From: Pseudarthrobacter siccitolerans
Lineage (GTDB): Bacteria > Actinomycetota > Actinomycetes > Actinomycetales > Micrococcaceae
DNA length: 64,000 bases
Direction: 5' to 3'
Assembly (NCBI RefSeq): GCF_030823375.1
Contig: NZ_JAUSXB010000001.1
Location: forward strand, 1,364,001-1,428,000
Shown here: positions 17,357 to 33,499 of the stretch, piece by piece
How the letters are laid out: each line of letters begins with the position of its first letter
Position numbering within the stretch: the first letter of the stretch is position 1
Position numbers and translations under genes: made by a program
The notes under the pieces: model-generated
What the model saw: the letters and a program-made list of their open reading frames with translations, nothing else
The model's database searches: none
Told to the model about the DNA's origin: nothing

Positions 17357-19471
17357 CTATTCGCCGCGGTTCTTCTGGATGATCTCGTCGGCGAATGCCT
17401 TCGGGACCTCGGCGTAGCTGTGGAACGTCATGGAGTACACAGCGCGGCCCTGGGTCTTCGAACGCAGGTCGCCGATGTAGCCGAACATGCCGGACAGCGG
17501 GACGTGCGCACGGATGACCTTGACACCCTGTGCATCTTCCATGGACTGCATCTGGCCACGGCGGGAGTTGAGGTCACCGATAACTTCACCCATGTATTCC
17601 TCAGGGGTGCGGACCTCGACATCCATCAGCGGTTCGAGCAGGACAGGGTTCGCCTTGCGGGCGGCTTCCTTGAAAGCCATCCGGCCGGCGATCTTGAACG
17701 CCATTTCCGAGGAGTCAACATCGTGGTAAGCGCCGTCAATCAGCGTTGCCTTGATGCCGACAACCGGGTAACCGGCCAGGACGCCGTCGTTCAGTGCATC
17801 CTGGATACCGGCGTCGACGGACGGGATGTATTCGCGCGGAATACGACCACCGGTCACCTTGTTCTCGAACTCGTAAAGCTCGCCTTCGGAAGTATCCAGC
17901 GGCCCAATGGCGATCTGGATCTTTGCGAATTGGCCCGAACCACCGGTCTGCTTCTTGTGCGTGTAGTCGTGACGCGCAACAACATTCTTGATGGTTTCGC
18001 GGTAAGCAACCTGCGGCTTGCCAACGTTTGCCTCGACCTTGAATTCGCGGCGCATGCGGTCCACCAGGATGTCCAGGTGGAGTTCGCCCATGCCGGCGAT
18101 GATGGTCTGGCCGGTGTCTTCGTTGAGGGACACCTGGAAGGTGGGGTCCTCAGCGGAGAGCTTCTGGATGGCCGTGGAGAGCTTCTCCTGGTCACCCTTG
18201 GTGTTCGGCTCGATGGCGACCGAGATCACGGGCTCCGGGAAGCTCATGGACTCGAGCACGATCTGGTTGGCTGCATCACACAGGGTGTCACCCGTGGTGG
18301 TGTCCTTCAGACCGATGGCTGCGTAGATGTGGCCGGCCGTAGCGCCCTCAACGGGCATTTCCTTGTTGGCGTGCATCTGGAACAGCTTGCCGATGCGCTC
18401 CTTCTTGCCCTTGGTGGAGTTGACCACCTGGGCGCCTGCTTCAACGTGACCGGAGTACACGCGGACGAAGGTGAGCTGGCCGAAGAAGGGGTGCGCTGCA
18501 ATCTTGAACGCGAGGGCCGAGAATGGCTCTTCGGAAGACGGTTTGCGGGTCAGTTCCTTCTCTTCGTCGCGCGGATCGTGACCGATCATCGGCGGGACGT
18601 CGAGCGGGTTCGGCAGGTAATCGATGACAGCATCGAGCATCGGCTGAACGCCACGGTTCTTGAACGCGGAGCCACAGAACACCGGGTACAGCTCGGAGTT
18701 GATGGTCATCTTGCGGATGCCGGCCTTGAGCTCGTCAATCGAGATCTCTTCGCCTTCGAGGTACTTCTCCATGAGCTCTTCGGAGGACTCTGCAACGGCT
18801 TCAACGAGCGCTGCGCGGTACTCTTCAGCCTTTGCCTGCAGGTCAGCCGGGATCTCCTGGATCTCGTACTTGGCACCCATGGTGACGTCACCCTTGGCAT
18901 CGCCGGGCCACACCAGTGCACGCATGTAGAGCAGGTCCACGACGCCGATGAAGTCGTTCTCGGCACCGATGGGCAGCTGCATAACGAGCGGCTTGGCACC
19001 CAAGCGGCTGATGATGGTGTCTACGGTGAAGTAGAAGTCGGCACCGAGCTTGTCCATCTTGTTGACGAAGCAGATGCGCGGAACGTTGTACTTGTCAGCC
19101 TGGCGCCAAACGGTCTCAGACTGGGGCTCCACGCCTTCCTTGCCATCGAAGACGGCGACGGCACCGTCGAGGACGCGCAGGGAGCGCTCAACCTCAACGG
19201 TGAAGTCAACGTGGCCGGGGGTGTCGATGATGTTGATCTGGTTGTTTTCCCAGAAGCAGGTCACGGCGGCAGACGTGATGGTGATGCCGCGTTCCTTTTC
19301 CTGTTCCATCCAGTCAGTCGTCGAAGCGCCGTCGTGCGTTTCGCCGATCTTGTGGTTCACACCCGTGTAGAACAGGATGCGCTCGGTGGTGGTGGTCTTG
19401 CCGGCATCAATGTGGGCCATGATGCCGATATTGCGGACCTTACTAAGGTCGGTAAGCACGTCCTGTGCCAC
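17357..19471 (-). CDS. fusA: Elongation factor G
   Basis: A translocase GTPase that moves tRNAs and mRNA through the ribosome and helps recycle ribosomes. 704 residues: [15 protein letters not shown] (P-loop), DTPGHVDF (G3), NKMDK (G4), then domains II-V with [14 protein letters not shown] in the EF-G C-terminal half. The GTG start has GGGAG 7 nt upstream. A stem-loop separates it from rpsG. Confidence 0.98.
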   Translation of the reverse strand: MAQDVLTDLSKVRNIGIMAHIDAGKTTTTERILFYTGVNHKIGETHDGASTTDWMEQEKERGITITSAAVTCFWENNQINIIDTPGHVDFTVEVERSLRVLDGAVAVFDGKEGVEPQSETVWRQADKYNVPRICFVNKMDKLGADFYFTVDTIISRLGAKPLVMQLPIGAENDFIGVVDLLYMRALVWPGDAKGDVTMGAKYEIQEIPADLQAKAEEYRAALVEAVAESSEELMEKYLEGEEISIDELKAGIRKMTINSELYPVFCGSAFKNRGVQPMLDAVIDYLPNPLDVPPMIGHDPRDEEKELTRKPSSEEPFSALAFKIAAHPFFGQLTFVRVYSGHVEAGAQVVNSTKGKKERIGKLFQMHANKEMPVEGATAGHIYAAIGLKDTTTGDTLCDAANQIVLESMSFPEPVISVAIEPNTKGDQEKLSTAIQKLSAEDPTFQVSLNEDTGQTIIAGMGELHLDILVDRMRREFKVEANVGKPQVAYRETIKNVVARHDYTHKKQTGGSGQFAKIQIAIGPLDTSEGELYEFENKVTGGRIPREYIPSVDAGIQDALNDGVLAGYPVVGIKATLIDGAYHDVDSSEMAFKIAGRMAFKEAARKANPVLLEPLMDVEVRTPEEYMGEVIGDLNSRRGQMQSMEDAQGVKVIRAHVPLSGMFGYIGDLRSKTQGRAVYSMTFHSYAEVPKAFADEIIQKNRGE

Positions 19472-19501
19472 GGTGTCTCCCTTTCGGATGGACTACACGT
19501 T

Positions 19502-19529
19502 CGCCGCCGGCCCGTGAGAGCCGGCGGCG
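19502..19529 (-). other. Stem-loop between rpsG and fusA
   Basis: A perfect 9-10 bp stem CGCCGCCGG/CCGGCGGCG around a short loop lies in the 69-bp gap. There is no U-tract. In E. coli the equivalent gap (rpsL-rpsG) carries the S7 autoregulatory site; whether this hairpin has such a role is inference. Confidence 0.5.
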
Positions 19530-19540
19530 TCCGGGAAGTA

Positions 19541-20011
19541 TTACCAGCGGTAGTGTGCGAAGGCCTTGTTGGACTCGGCCATCTTGTGGGTGTCTTCGCG
19601 ACGCTTCACAGCGGCACCGAGACCGTTGGAGGCATCCAGGATTTCGTTCTGGAGGCGCTCGGTCATCGTCTTTTCGCGGCGGGCCTTGGAGTAGCCAACC
19701 AGCCAGCGCAGGGCGAGTGCGGTGGAGCGGCCCGGCTTGACCTCGACCGGAACCTGGTAGGTGGCGCCACCGACGCGGCGTGAGCGGACCTCGAGGGAAG
19801 GCTTGACGTTGTCCATGGCCTTCTTGAGGGCTGCTACGGGGTCGCCGCCGGACTTGGCGCGTGCGCCTTCGAGGGCACCGTAGACGATGCGCTCTGCGGT
19901 GGACTTCTTGCCGTCAACGAGCACCTTGTTGATGAGCTGGGTAACCAGCGGGGAGCCGTAAACGGGATCTAGTACGAGCGGCCGCTTGGGGGCCGGACCC
20001 TTGCGAGGCAT
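19541..20011 (-). CDS. rpsG: 30S ribosomal protein S7
   Basis: A 156-residue head assembly initiator. [20 protein letters not shown] and the [11 protein letters not shown] block are diagnostic. One base after rpsL, typical str-operon spacing. Confidence 0.98.
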   Translation of the reverse strand: MPRKGPAPKRPLVLDPVYGSPLVTQLINKVLVDGKKSTAERIVYGALEGARAKSGGDPVAALKKAMDNVKPSLEVRSRRVGGATYQVPVEVKPGRSTALALRWLVGYSKARREKTMTERLQNEILDASNGLGAAVKRREDTHKMAESNKAFAHYRW

Positions 20012-20012
20012 A

Positions 20013-20387
20013 TTACTTCTTCTCCATCTTTGCGCCGTAGCGGCTGCGGGCCTGCTTACGGTTCTTCACACCCTGGGTATCGAGGGCGCCACGGACGATC
20101 TTGTAGCGGACACCCGGGAGGTCCTTCACACGACCACCGCGGACGAGCACAATGGAGTGCTCCTGCAGGTTGTGGCCAACACCGGGGATGTAGGCGGTTA
20201 CTTCAATGCCGCCGTTGAGGCGCACACGGGCCACCTTACGCAGAGCCGAGTTCGGCTTCTTCGGGGTGGTGGTGTAGACGCGGGTGCAAACACCGCGGCG
20301 CATCGGGCTGCCGGCAAGCGCGGGAGCCTTGGTCTTTTTGACCTTCGGCGTGCGGCCCTTGCGGACCAGCTGGTTAATCGTAGGCAC
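20013..20387 (-). CDS. rpsL: 30S ribosomal protein S12
   Basis: 124 residues; controls decoding fidelity. The streptomycin-related loops [17 protein letters not shown] (with the Lys43 equivalent) and [13 protein letters not shown] (Lys88 equivalent) are wild type, so no resistance change is seen. GTG start with GGAG 9 nt upstream. First gene of rpsL-rpsG-fusA. Confidence 0.98.
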   Translation of the reverse strand: MPTINQLVRKGRTPKVKKTKAPALAGSPMRRGVCTRVYTTTPKKPNSALRKVARVRLNGGIEVTAYIPGVGHNLQEHSIVLVRGGRVKDLPGVRYKIVRGALDTQGVKNRKQARSRYGAKMEKK

Positions 20388-20477
20388 TCTCGTGTTCTCC
20401 GTTGGTTTGATCTCTACCGGCGCATCGAGGCGTCAACCGTCACTGCACCGATTTTGGCGTTGTTCCTGCAGCCTGGA

Positions 20478-20505
20478 TGTCTAGGATTGAACTTAGGCGT
20501 GCAAA
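20478..20505 (-). promoter_or_regulatory. str operon promoter candidate P2
   Basis: Minus-strand TTTGCA (20500-20505) and TAGACA (20478-20483), 16 bp apart, about 90 bp before rpsL. The -10 is identical to that of the rpoB candidate. Confidence 0.4.
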
Positions 20506-20629
20506 AGCGTGGCATTCGTTGCGCACCTAGCCCGCAACCCGGAAACAAGCTCACACCCAACATCATGAGAACAAAACCAAAATGATGCTGCGGCGGCCTT
20601 CATCCACTGCCACACAAACAATTACATAA

Positions 20630-20659
20630 ATTCTAGCACGGCTTGATCCTGCGGCTTAA
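20630..20659 (-). promoter_or_regulatory. str operon promoter candidate P1
   Basis: Minus-strand TTAAGC (20654-20659), 18-bp spacer, then TAGAAT (20630-20635) preceded by TGC, an extended -10. It lies about 240 bp before rpsL and just after the rpoC terminator. The region between P1 and rpsL has no gene. Confidence 0.45.
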
Positions 20660-20672
20660 TTGGGTGTATACG

Positions 20673-20710
20673 AAAGGCCCCGCCCCCACCAGAGTGGGGA
20701 CGGGGCCTTC
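20673..20710 (-). terminator. Terminator after rpoC
   Basis: AAGGCCCCG pairs with CGGGGCCTT, with an inner CCCCAC/GTGGGG helix and a 4-nt loop. On the minus strand it is followed by TTTCG. It lies 11 bp past the rpoC stop. Confidence 0.75.
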
Positions 20711-20720
20711 CTAGGGACGC

Positions 20721-24620
<3,900 letters not shown>

Positions 24621-24672
24621 ATGGTCCCTGTTCTCTCTTGTTCTCTAAATTCTGAAGTCTTTGCGGCACCGG

Positions 24673-24696
24673 GGTTTCGACAAGCTCAACCACCGG
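24673..24696. repeat. Dispersed CTTCGACAAGCTCA-type repeat, copy 1
   Basis: GGTTTCGACAAGCTCAACC followed by ACCGG lies in the rpoB-rpoC gap. A relative (GGCTTCGACAAGCTCACTGAG) occurs at 48668-48688. From general familiarity with this group, similar sequences appear often in intergenic DNA of Micrococcales; that is recollection, not a search. Confidence 0.65.
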
Positions 24697-24725
24697 CCGT
24701 TTAGGTGCGGGATGAGGAAGGTGAG

Positions 24726-24756
24726 GTACGACGGCGGGGCTCACCCGCCGTCGTAC
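24726..24756 (-). other. Stem-loop between rpoB and rpoC
   Basis: Perfect 13-bp stem GTACGACGGCGGG/CCCGCCGTCGTAC with a 5-nt loop, starting 7 bp past the rpoB stop. No U-tract follows, so rpoC is probably still co-transcribed; it could be a processing or partial attenuation site. Confidence 0.65.
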
Positions 24757-24762
24757 GCCTCC

Positions 24763-28272
<3,510 letters not shown>

Positions 28273-28512
28273 GAGGGATCCTTCCACAGACCTTCAGGCG
28301 TTTTCAGATCTCCCCCGCTGTGCACCCTGCGGAATGACTCCGCAGTGCTACCATCCGGTTCCGCTATATGACCCGGGGCCGGTGCTGACCATGCTGTGAC
28401 GTTGTTGACGGCACGTTGATTGCCAGCTGCCAGGCGAAAGCCCACCGCTATATGAAGGCTGAAGGTAAACAGGGAAGACGCAAATATCTACGATACGGCA
28501 AAATAACCTACA

Positions 28513-28541
28513 TGTCTATCCCACATCCGGCCCGATTGCAA
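28513..28541 (-). promoter_or_regulatory. Promoter candidate for rpoBC
   Basis: Minus-strand TTGCAA (28536-28541), exactly 17 bp, then TAGACA (28513-28518). This is the best promoter match in the window and gives a leader of about 235 nt. The leader holds a CTGCGGA/TCCGCAG hairpin (28327-28345) and two copies of CCGCTATATGA (28361-28371 and 28445-28455). Confidence 0.6.
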
Positions 28542-28578
28542 GCACTGGTTTTCCCGCCTGCTTCCGGCGGTGGTGTGG

Positions 28579-29040
28579 CTAGAGAGGGAGGGTGACGCCT
28601 TCCGCGGTGCAGGTCCCGGCATTGGCGAAGACAGCATCCCGGACGGCATCCTTGGATTCCTGCCCCGGCGTTCCGCCGGCTTCCGCTGCCGCAGAGTGGT
28701 CGATGGCGAGCAGGCTCAGGGAAGCAAAAAGTCCCTTCAGGTCACCGGGGACAGTGTCCTTGGCGTCTTCAGCCTGCAGGTAGATGTCCTCAAAACCGTC
28801 CGCGTCGCGGGCCGGGACCGCCTGGTAGTCCGCGAGGAGGGCGTTGAAGAGTTCGCACGCTTCCCTGGTTCCGCCGGCGGAGGGAGCGGCAGGGGGTTGG
28901 CCCGCAGAGGCAGCCCTTGAGGAGGAGGACGACGGCGGCACGGCCGTTCCGCTGCCGGCGGCGGGATCGGGGGTGGAGACGGAGCAGGCGGTGAGTCCCG
29001 CGATGCCGGCGGCCGCTGCCACGGCCAGGATTTTTTCCAC
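28579..29040 (-). CDS. Small secreted lipoprotein, unknown function
   Basis: From the GTG start with GGAG 7 nt upstream, the 153-residue product has a signal peptide (VEKILAVAAAAGIAGLTAC) with lipobox Leu-Thr-Ala-Cys19. A Ser/Ala/Pro linker of about 45 residues and a helical domain of about 90 residues follow, containing REACELFNALLADYQAV and ending in TCTAEGVTLPL. No family is recognised. It lies upstream of rpoB on the same strand; the rpoB promoter starts just after its stop. The frame is open further upstream but that part is not signal-like. Confidence 0.7.
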   Translation of the reverse strand: MEKILAVAAAAGIAGLTACSVSTPDPAAGSGTAVPPSSSSSRAASAGQPPAAPSAGGTREACELFNALLADYQAVPARDADGFEDIYLQAEDAKDTVPGDLKGLFASLSLLAIDHSAAAEAGGTPGQESKDAVRDAVFANAGTCTAEGVTLPL

Positions 29041-29278
29041 GATGCTGCTCCAACCGTCCCGGGGCCTGGACCTGCTGCCCCCTGCAAAACTGTCCGCCGT
29101 CCAGCCTACGCAGCCCGCCGCCGTCGTGCATCCCGCGGAGATGGGGACAACTACCCTGTGCCAGGTGGCACAGGCCCGTGCTGGAATGCCTGTGCCGTCC
29201 ATAACGTTGAATAATTGGGTGAGCAGCGTCACGGTAGCCTTGGTGGCCTACCACCGGACTAGATCGGGAGAGATAAAC

Positions 29279-30478
29279 ATGGGCAACTCCGCGGACAACA
29301 CTGACGTTGTCATTCTCGCAGCAGCACGTACGCCACAGGGCCGGATCAACGGGCAACTGGCGAGCTTCACCGCCGTCGAACTCGGCGCGCACGCCATCAG
29401 GGCCGCTCTCGATGCGAGCGGCGTGGACGCTGGCCAGGTGGAGGCCGTCATTATGGGCCAGGTGCTCCAGGCCGGTGCCGGGCAGAACCCGGCACGCCAG
29501 AGCTCAATCGGCGCCGGCATCGGCTGGAACGTCCCGGCCGTGACCGTGAACAAGGTCTGCCTTTCGGGGCTGACGGCCGTGATCGACGCAGCCCGGATGA
29601 TCCGCGGCGGCGAGGCATCCGTGGTGGTGGCCGGCGGCCAGGAATCCATGACCCGGGCACCGCATCTGCTGCCCGGCTCGCGGCAGGGCTGGACCTATGG
29701 TTCCATCCAGGCGCTCGACGCCGCAGCCCACGACGGACTGACGGACGCCTTCGACGGCCAGTCGATGGGCCTCTCCACCGAAACCCGCAATCTCGCGCTC
29801 GGCATCGACAGGCCGTCCCAGGACAACGTGGCTGCACATTCCCATCAGCGGGCGGCGCTGGCAGCCAAGAACGGAACCTTCGACGACGAAATTGTGCCCA
29901 TCAGCGTCAAGCAGCGCAAGGGCGATCCAATCGTGGTCTCCACCGACGAGGGCGTCCGGCCCAACGCCTCAGTGGAATCAATGGCGGGGCTGCGCGCAGC
30001 CTTCGTCACTGACGGCACCATCACCGCGGGCAACTCCTCTCCTCTGTCCGACGGAGCGGCCGCCCTGATCCTCTCCTCCCGGGCCTTCGCCGAAGAACAC
30101 GGCCTGGAATACCTGGCGGTAGTGGGCAAGCCCGGGCAGGTTGCAGGGCCGGACAACTCGCTGCACTCCCAGCCGTCCAACGCCATCCAGAACGCCCTGG
30201 GACGTGCCGGCTGGACCACCGCAGACCTTGACTTCATCGAAATCAACGAAGCATTCGGCTCCGTTGCGGTTCAGTCGCTGAAGGACCTGGACTACCCCTT
30301 GGAGAAGTGCAACATCCACGGCGGAGCCATCGCCCTGGGCCATCCGATCGGGGCATCCGGGGCGCGTCTGGCAGGCCATGCGGCGCACGAACTCAAGCGG
30401 CGCGGCAAGGGCAAGGCCGCAGTGTCCCTGTGCGGCGGCGGCGGGCAGGGCGAAGCGCTCCTGCTGTACCGCGACTGA
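29279..30478 (+). CDS. Acetyl-CoA acetyltransferase (thiolase)
   Basis: It catalyses 2 acetyl-CoA = acetoacetyl-CoA + CoA, or beta-ketothiolysis in fatty acid turnover. The 399-residue protein has the nucleophile Cys94 (NKVCLSG), His355 (GHPIGASG) and Cys385 (CGGGGQG), and NEAF, all intact for a type II (biosynthetic-like) thiolase. The ATG with GGGAG 8 nt upstream is the natural start. The next gene starts inside its stop codon (TGATG), implying coupling. Confidence 0.92.
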   Translation: MGNSADNTDVVILAAARTPQGRINGQLASFTAVELGAHAIRAALDASGVDAGQVEAVIMGQVLQAGAGQNPARQSSIGAGIGWNVPAVTVNKVCLSGLTAVIDAARMIRGGEASVVVAGGQESMTRAPHLLPGSRQGWTYGSIQALDAAAHDGLTDAFDGQSMGLSTETRNLALGIDRPSQDNVAAHSHQRAALAAKNGTFDDEIVPISVKQRKGDPIVVSTDEGVRPNASVESMAGLRAAFVTDGTITAGNSSPLSDGAAALILSSRAFAEEHGLEYLAVVGKPGQVAGPDNSLHSQPSNAIQNALGRAGWTTADLDFIEINEAFGSVAVQSLKDLDYPLEKCNIHGGAIALGHPIGASGARLAGHAAHELKRRGKGKAAVSLCGGGGQGEALLLYRD

Positions 30479-30963
30479 TGGCGGACGCAGTAACCGGCGC
30501 CGGCAGGGACAGGTTCCTTGCCGACGCCGCGGCGCGCGGGCTGCAGGTGGACGTCGTGGAAAGGCCCGCCGCCAAGAGCCTGGAAGAGGCGGCCGGCATC
30601 CTGGGGATCACGCCAGCGGACATCGTGAAGTCGCTGGTGGTCAAGCATAAGGACGGCTCGTTCCTGTTCGCACTGATCCCGGGTGACCGCCAGATTTCCT
30701 GGCCAAAGCTCCGCAGCCTTGTAGGCGTCAACAAACTGTCCCTGCCTCCCGCTGACGTGGCGCTCGATGCCACCGGCTACGAGCGGGGCACCATCACACC
30801 GCTGGGCAGCACCAACAGCTGGCCGGTCTACGCGGACGCCACCATCACCGGGCGTCGGATTTCCATGGGCGCCGGCGCGCACGGCTACAGCGCCTTCGTG
30901 GACGCCGACGCCCTCACCGGCGCGCTCGGTGCCGTGGTCGCGGATATCAGCGACCCCGCCTGA
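30478..30963 (+). CDS. YbaK/ProX-type aminoacyl-tRNA deacylase
   Basis: It probably hydrolyses mischarged aminoacyl-tRNA, for example Cys-tRNA(Pro). 161 residues with the YbaK-domain pattern: SLEEAAGILGITPADIVKSLVVK (conserved catalytic-pocket Lys), LIPGDRQISWPKLRSLVG and TPLGSTNSWPVYAD. It overlaps the thiolase stop by one base. The exact substrate cannot be told from sequence; other members of the family edit other tRNAs. Confidence 0.8.
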   Translation: MADAVTGAGRDRFLADAAARGLQVDVVERPAAKSLEEAAGILGITPADIVKSLVVKHKDGSFLFALIPGDRQISWPKLRSLVGVNKLSLPPADVALDATGYERGTITPLGSTNSWPVYADATITGRRISMGAGAHGYSAFVDADALTGALGAVVADISDPA

Positions 30964-30990
30964 CCCGCCGCAAGACCTGCCTGGGCAAGC

Positions 30991-31026
30991 AAAAAGCCCC
31001 GCCCACAAACGTGGACGGGGCTTTCT
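30991..31026. terminator. Bidirectional terminator between the deacylase gene and rplL
   Basis: AAAGCCCCG pairs with CGGGGCTTT and CCAC with GTGG around a short loop. It has TTTTT on the minus side (after rplL) and TTTCT on the plus side, so it can serve both convergent units. Confidence 0.85.
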
Positions 31027-31041
31027 GAGGAAAAGGCGTTG

Positions 31042-31416
31042 TTACTTGAGGGTAACGGTGGCGCCTGCAGCCTCGAGCTGCTCCTTGGCCTTCTCGGCAG
31101 CTTCCTTGGTGGCGCCTTCGAGAACAGCCTTGGGTGCGCTGTCAACCAGGTCCTTGGCTTCCTTGAGGCCGAGGGAGGTGATGGCGCGAACTTCCTTGAT
31201 CACTGCGATCTTCTTTTCGCCAGCGGATTCGAGGACGACGTCGAAGTCGGTCTTCTCTTCAACCTCTTCTGCAGCAGCGCCGGCGGGGCCAGCAACAGCA
31301 ACAGCAGCAGCGGTTACTTCGAAGGTCTCTTCGAAGAGCTTGACGAACTCGGAGAGCTCGATGATGGTCAGTTCCTTGAAAGCTTCAATGAGCTCTTCGT
31401 TGGTGAGCTTCGCCAT
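31042..31416 (-). CDS. rplL: 50S ribosomal protein L7/L12
   Basis: The stalk protein that recruits translation GTPases. From [16 protein letters not shown] it is 124 residues: N-terminal dimerisation domain, Ala-rich hinge (about residues 35-50) and C-terminal domain [24 protein letters not shown]. An in-frame start 12 codons upstream is rejected because the conserved N-terminus begins here, with AAGGA about 9 nt upstream. Confidence 0.97.
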   Translation of the reverse strand: MAKLTNEELIEAFKELTIIELSEFVKLFEETFEVTAAAVAVAGPAGAAAEEVEEKTDFDVVLESAGEKKIAVIKEVRAITSLGLKEAKDLVDSAPKAVLEGATKEAAEKAKEQLEAAGATVTLK

Positions 31417-31493
31417 GGTAGGCGTCCTTCCTGTTGTGGTGCTCAGCGGCACTGGGCCGTGCGTCGCACCGGAGTCTGGTGGGGTAAAGAGAA

Positions 31494-32078
31494 TTAGTTC
31501 TCTTCGGCAGCAGGAGCTTCAGCTGCGGGAGCTTCGGCTTCGGCGGCGGGAGCTTCTTCAGCGGCAGGCGCTTCGGCAGCTGCCGGTGCACTGTTCTCTT
31601 CTTCAAGCTTGAGGCGCAGTGCGTCGATGATGCGTGCAGCGGCGGCGGCGGGTGCCTTGAGGACACCTGCAACCTTGGCGAGCTGCAGCTCGCGGGACTC
31701 GAGTGCTGCCAGTGCGGCAACCTCGCTGGCGTTCAGTGCCTTGCCCTCGAAGTAACCGGTCTTGATGACCAGCTGCTTGTTGGTCTTGGCGAAATCCGTC
31801 AGGCTCTTGGCAGCGGCAACTGCGTCACCCTTGATGAACGCGATTGCAGTGGGGCCGGCAAGCTGGCCGTCGAATGCTTCGACGCCGGCTTCCTTGGCTG
31901 CAATGGCGGTCAGGGTGTTCTTGACGACCGAGAACTTGGTGTCCTGGCCGAGAGAAACACGCAGCTGCTTGATCTGTGCAACGGTGAGCCCACGGTATTC
32001 GGTCAGGACAGCGGCGTTCGATTCCTTGAAATCGTTAGTGATTTCAGCTACTGCTGAAACCTTTGCAGGCGTTGCCAT
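31494..32078 (-). CDS. rplJ: 50S ribosomal protein L10
   Basis: The stalk base that holds L12 dimers. 194 residues, with [16 protein letters not shown] and [14 protein letters not shown]; the C-terminal 30 residues are repeated Ala/Glu/Pro (APAAEE), longer than in E. coli. Strong GGAGG site. The leader carries a probable L10 attenuator. Confidence 0.97.
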   Translation of the reverse strand: MATPAKVSAVAEITNDFKESNAAVLTEYRGLTVAQIKQLRVSLGQDTKFSVVKNTLTAIAAKEAGVEAFDGQLAGPTAIAFIKGDAVAAAKSLTDFAKTNKQLVIKTGYFEGKALNASEVAALAALESRELQLAKVAGVLKAPAAAAARIIDALRLKLEEENSAPAAAEAPAAEEAPAAEAEAPAAEAPAAEEN

Positions 32079-32133
32079 AACCCTCCTTCCGGGGATAGTG
32101 CCGGTATGCGACGGTCCCCGCTCAAGAGAGCTA

Positions 32134-32167
32134 AAACTAAAAACGCCCCGCGCAGATGCACGGGGCT
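32134..32167 (-). terminator. Attenuator-like terminator in the rplJ leader
   Basis: On the minus strand GCCCCG, a 10-nt loop and CGGGGC are followed by GTTTTTAGTTTTAG, about 55 nt before the rplJ start. A terminator inside the leader fits regulation by premature termination. Confidence 0.65.
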
Positions 32168-32250
32168 TGGCTCAACGCGGATTATTCCGTGGAGCTTTGC
32201 TTCGTTCACCTGCGCTGGCCGCCCTATGTTAGGGTCCTTCGTCCAGAAAT
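32168..32250 (-). ncRNA. Probable L10 leader RNA
   Basis: The minus-strand leader just before the attenuator contains GGACCCTAACATAGGGC and CGCAGGTGAACGAAGC, in the arrangement expected of ribosomal-protein L10 leaders, where L10-L12 binds its own mRNA. I infer that L10 binding stabilises the downstream terminator. The exact fold was not computed. Confidence 0.45.
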
Positions 32251-32373
32251 CCACTGCTTCCCCCGCGCACAACTGCAGAATTGAGCGATGCTCGGGAGAG
32301 TGGATTTCCAACAACCGACGGTCTTTGGTCCTTCAAGTCTACGGGAGAGCCTTCAGTGCGCCAAATCGGGGCG

Positions 32374-33492
32374 TTAGCTGGTGCTGGTGTGCAGGTGCGG
32401 GAGCTCCTTTTGCCAGATTCCTGTGACCCCGGCCGTCTGGAAGCCCAGCTGCTGGTTGACGGTCAGGAGGTACCGGTTTTCCGGGGCGTTCCACGTGTAG
32501 ATGATCCGCGCGTCGGGAAACTGCTCGGTGAGCCGCTCCATGTTGGCCACCTTGATGAGCAATCCGAGCTTATTGCCGCGGTGTTCCTGCAGAACCAGGG
32601 TGTCGTCCTGGAAAACGACGTCGGCACGGTGCGCCAACACGGTGATGGTGGTCAGGCCCACCAGCGTTCCGGTGGCGAGGTGTTCGACGGCGGTGACCAC
32701 TGTCCGCCGGCCCTGCGCAATGGCAACCTCTTCGGCCTTACGGAGGATGGCGCCGTCGAACACCATCTCCTGCTCAACGGGCGCATCCAGGGCGGGATCG
32801 ACGTCGGCCCCCGCCTGGTTCTCCAAGGCTGCGACGGCCTCCAGCCAGCGGTCCGGGCAGGTGTCCGTCCAGTGGTGCAGCCGGTAGCGCCCGTTGTTGG
32901 CCTCGTCCGCTTCTGCCTGCAGGTCGGCCACGAGCTTCGAGTCCAGCGGGAGCGCGCACGAGCTGAACTGTTCGATGTGCTGCAGCGTGTACCCGGTGCG
33001 CTGGGCGAACTCGACTTCGCGGCTTTCCAGGGGCACGAAGCCCTGCCCCGTACCGGGAACCAGCTGGGCTCGTTCGAATTCATGCAGGGACGCGCCGGGG
33101 TGGTTGGTGTCCACGAGGATCATGGTGCGGCCCTCCTCCCGGGCCAGCTGCTCCGCTGCCTGCAGCAGCCGCCGGCCCACCCCCTGGCGCTGGAACTCGG
33201 GCAGGATGTCAAGGGTGAACTCCGCCAGGTCCAGGTTGTCGGTGAGGGGCAGGGCGATATCAACGGTGCCTACGATCTCCCCTTCCACCTTGGCGACGAG
33301 AATGAGCTGCCGTTCGTAAGGGTCCTGGAACTCGAGCAGCTTCTCCAGGGGACCATAGGCGAGGTCGTCACTGCCCCAGGTCTGCATGCGGACTTTCCGT
33401 CCAACTTCGACGGCGGCAAGGAAGTCCGCTGCGTCCGGCGCGTCCAGCGAGTCGGGAATCCAAAGCTGCTCGATCTTCACGTCTTTTGCCAT
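32374..33492 (-). CDS. Tandem-domain GNAT acetyltransferase 1
   Basis: 372 residues from MAKDVKIEQL. Two GNAT folds: the first holds the acetyl-CoA loop LPEFQRQGVGRRLL (about residues 115-130), the second EHRGNKLGLLIKVANM near 305. Substrate unknown; paired GNAT domains occur in enzymes acting on small amines or antibiotics, but nothing here points to one. The upstream gene encodes a paralogue with the same layout and ends 7 nt before this start, so the pair forms an operon. It sits between rplA and rplJ. Confidence 0.8.
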   Translation of the reverse strand: MAKDVKIEQLWIPDSLDAPDAADFLAAVEVGRKVRMQTWGSDDLAYGPLEKLLEFQDPYERQLILVAKVEGEIVGTVDIALPLTDNLDLAEFTLDILPEFQRQGVGRRLLQAAEQLAREEGRTMILVDTNHPGASLHEFERAQLVPGTGQGFVPLESREVEFAQRTGYTLQHIEQFSSCALPLDSKLVADLQAEADEANNGRYRLHHWTDTCPDRWLEAVAALENQAGADVDPALDAPVEQEMVFDGAILRKAEEVAIAQGRRTVVTAVEHLATGTLVGLTTITVLAHRADVVFQDDTLVLQEHRGNKLGLLIKVANMERLTEQFPDARIIYTWNAPENRYLLTVNQQLGFQTAGVTGIWQKELPHLHTSTS

Positions 33493-33499
33493 AGGCGCA

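Noticed and set aside
17300..19783. 827-codon open frame on the plus strand opposite fusA
   Set aside because: It is antisense to the complete, conserved EF-G gene; long antisense frames are expected at this GC content. Its translation shows no domain.
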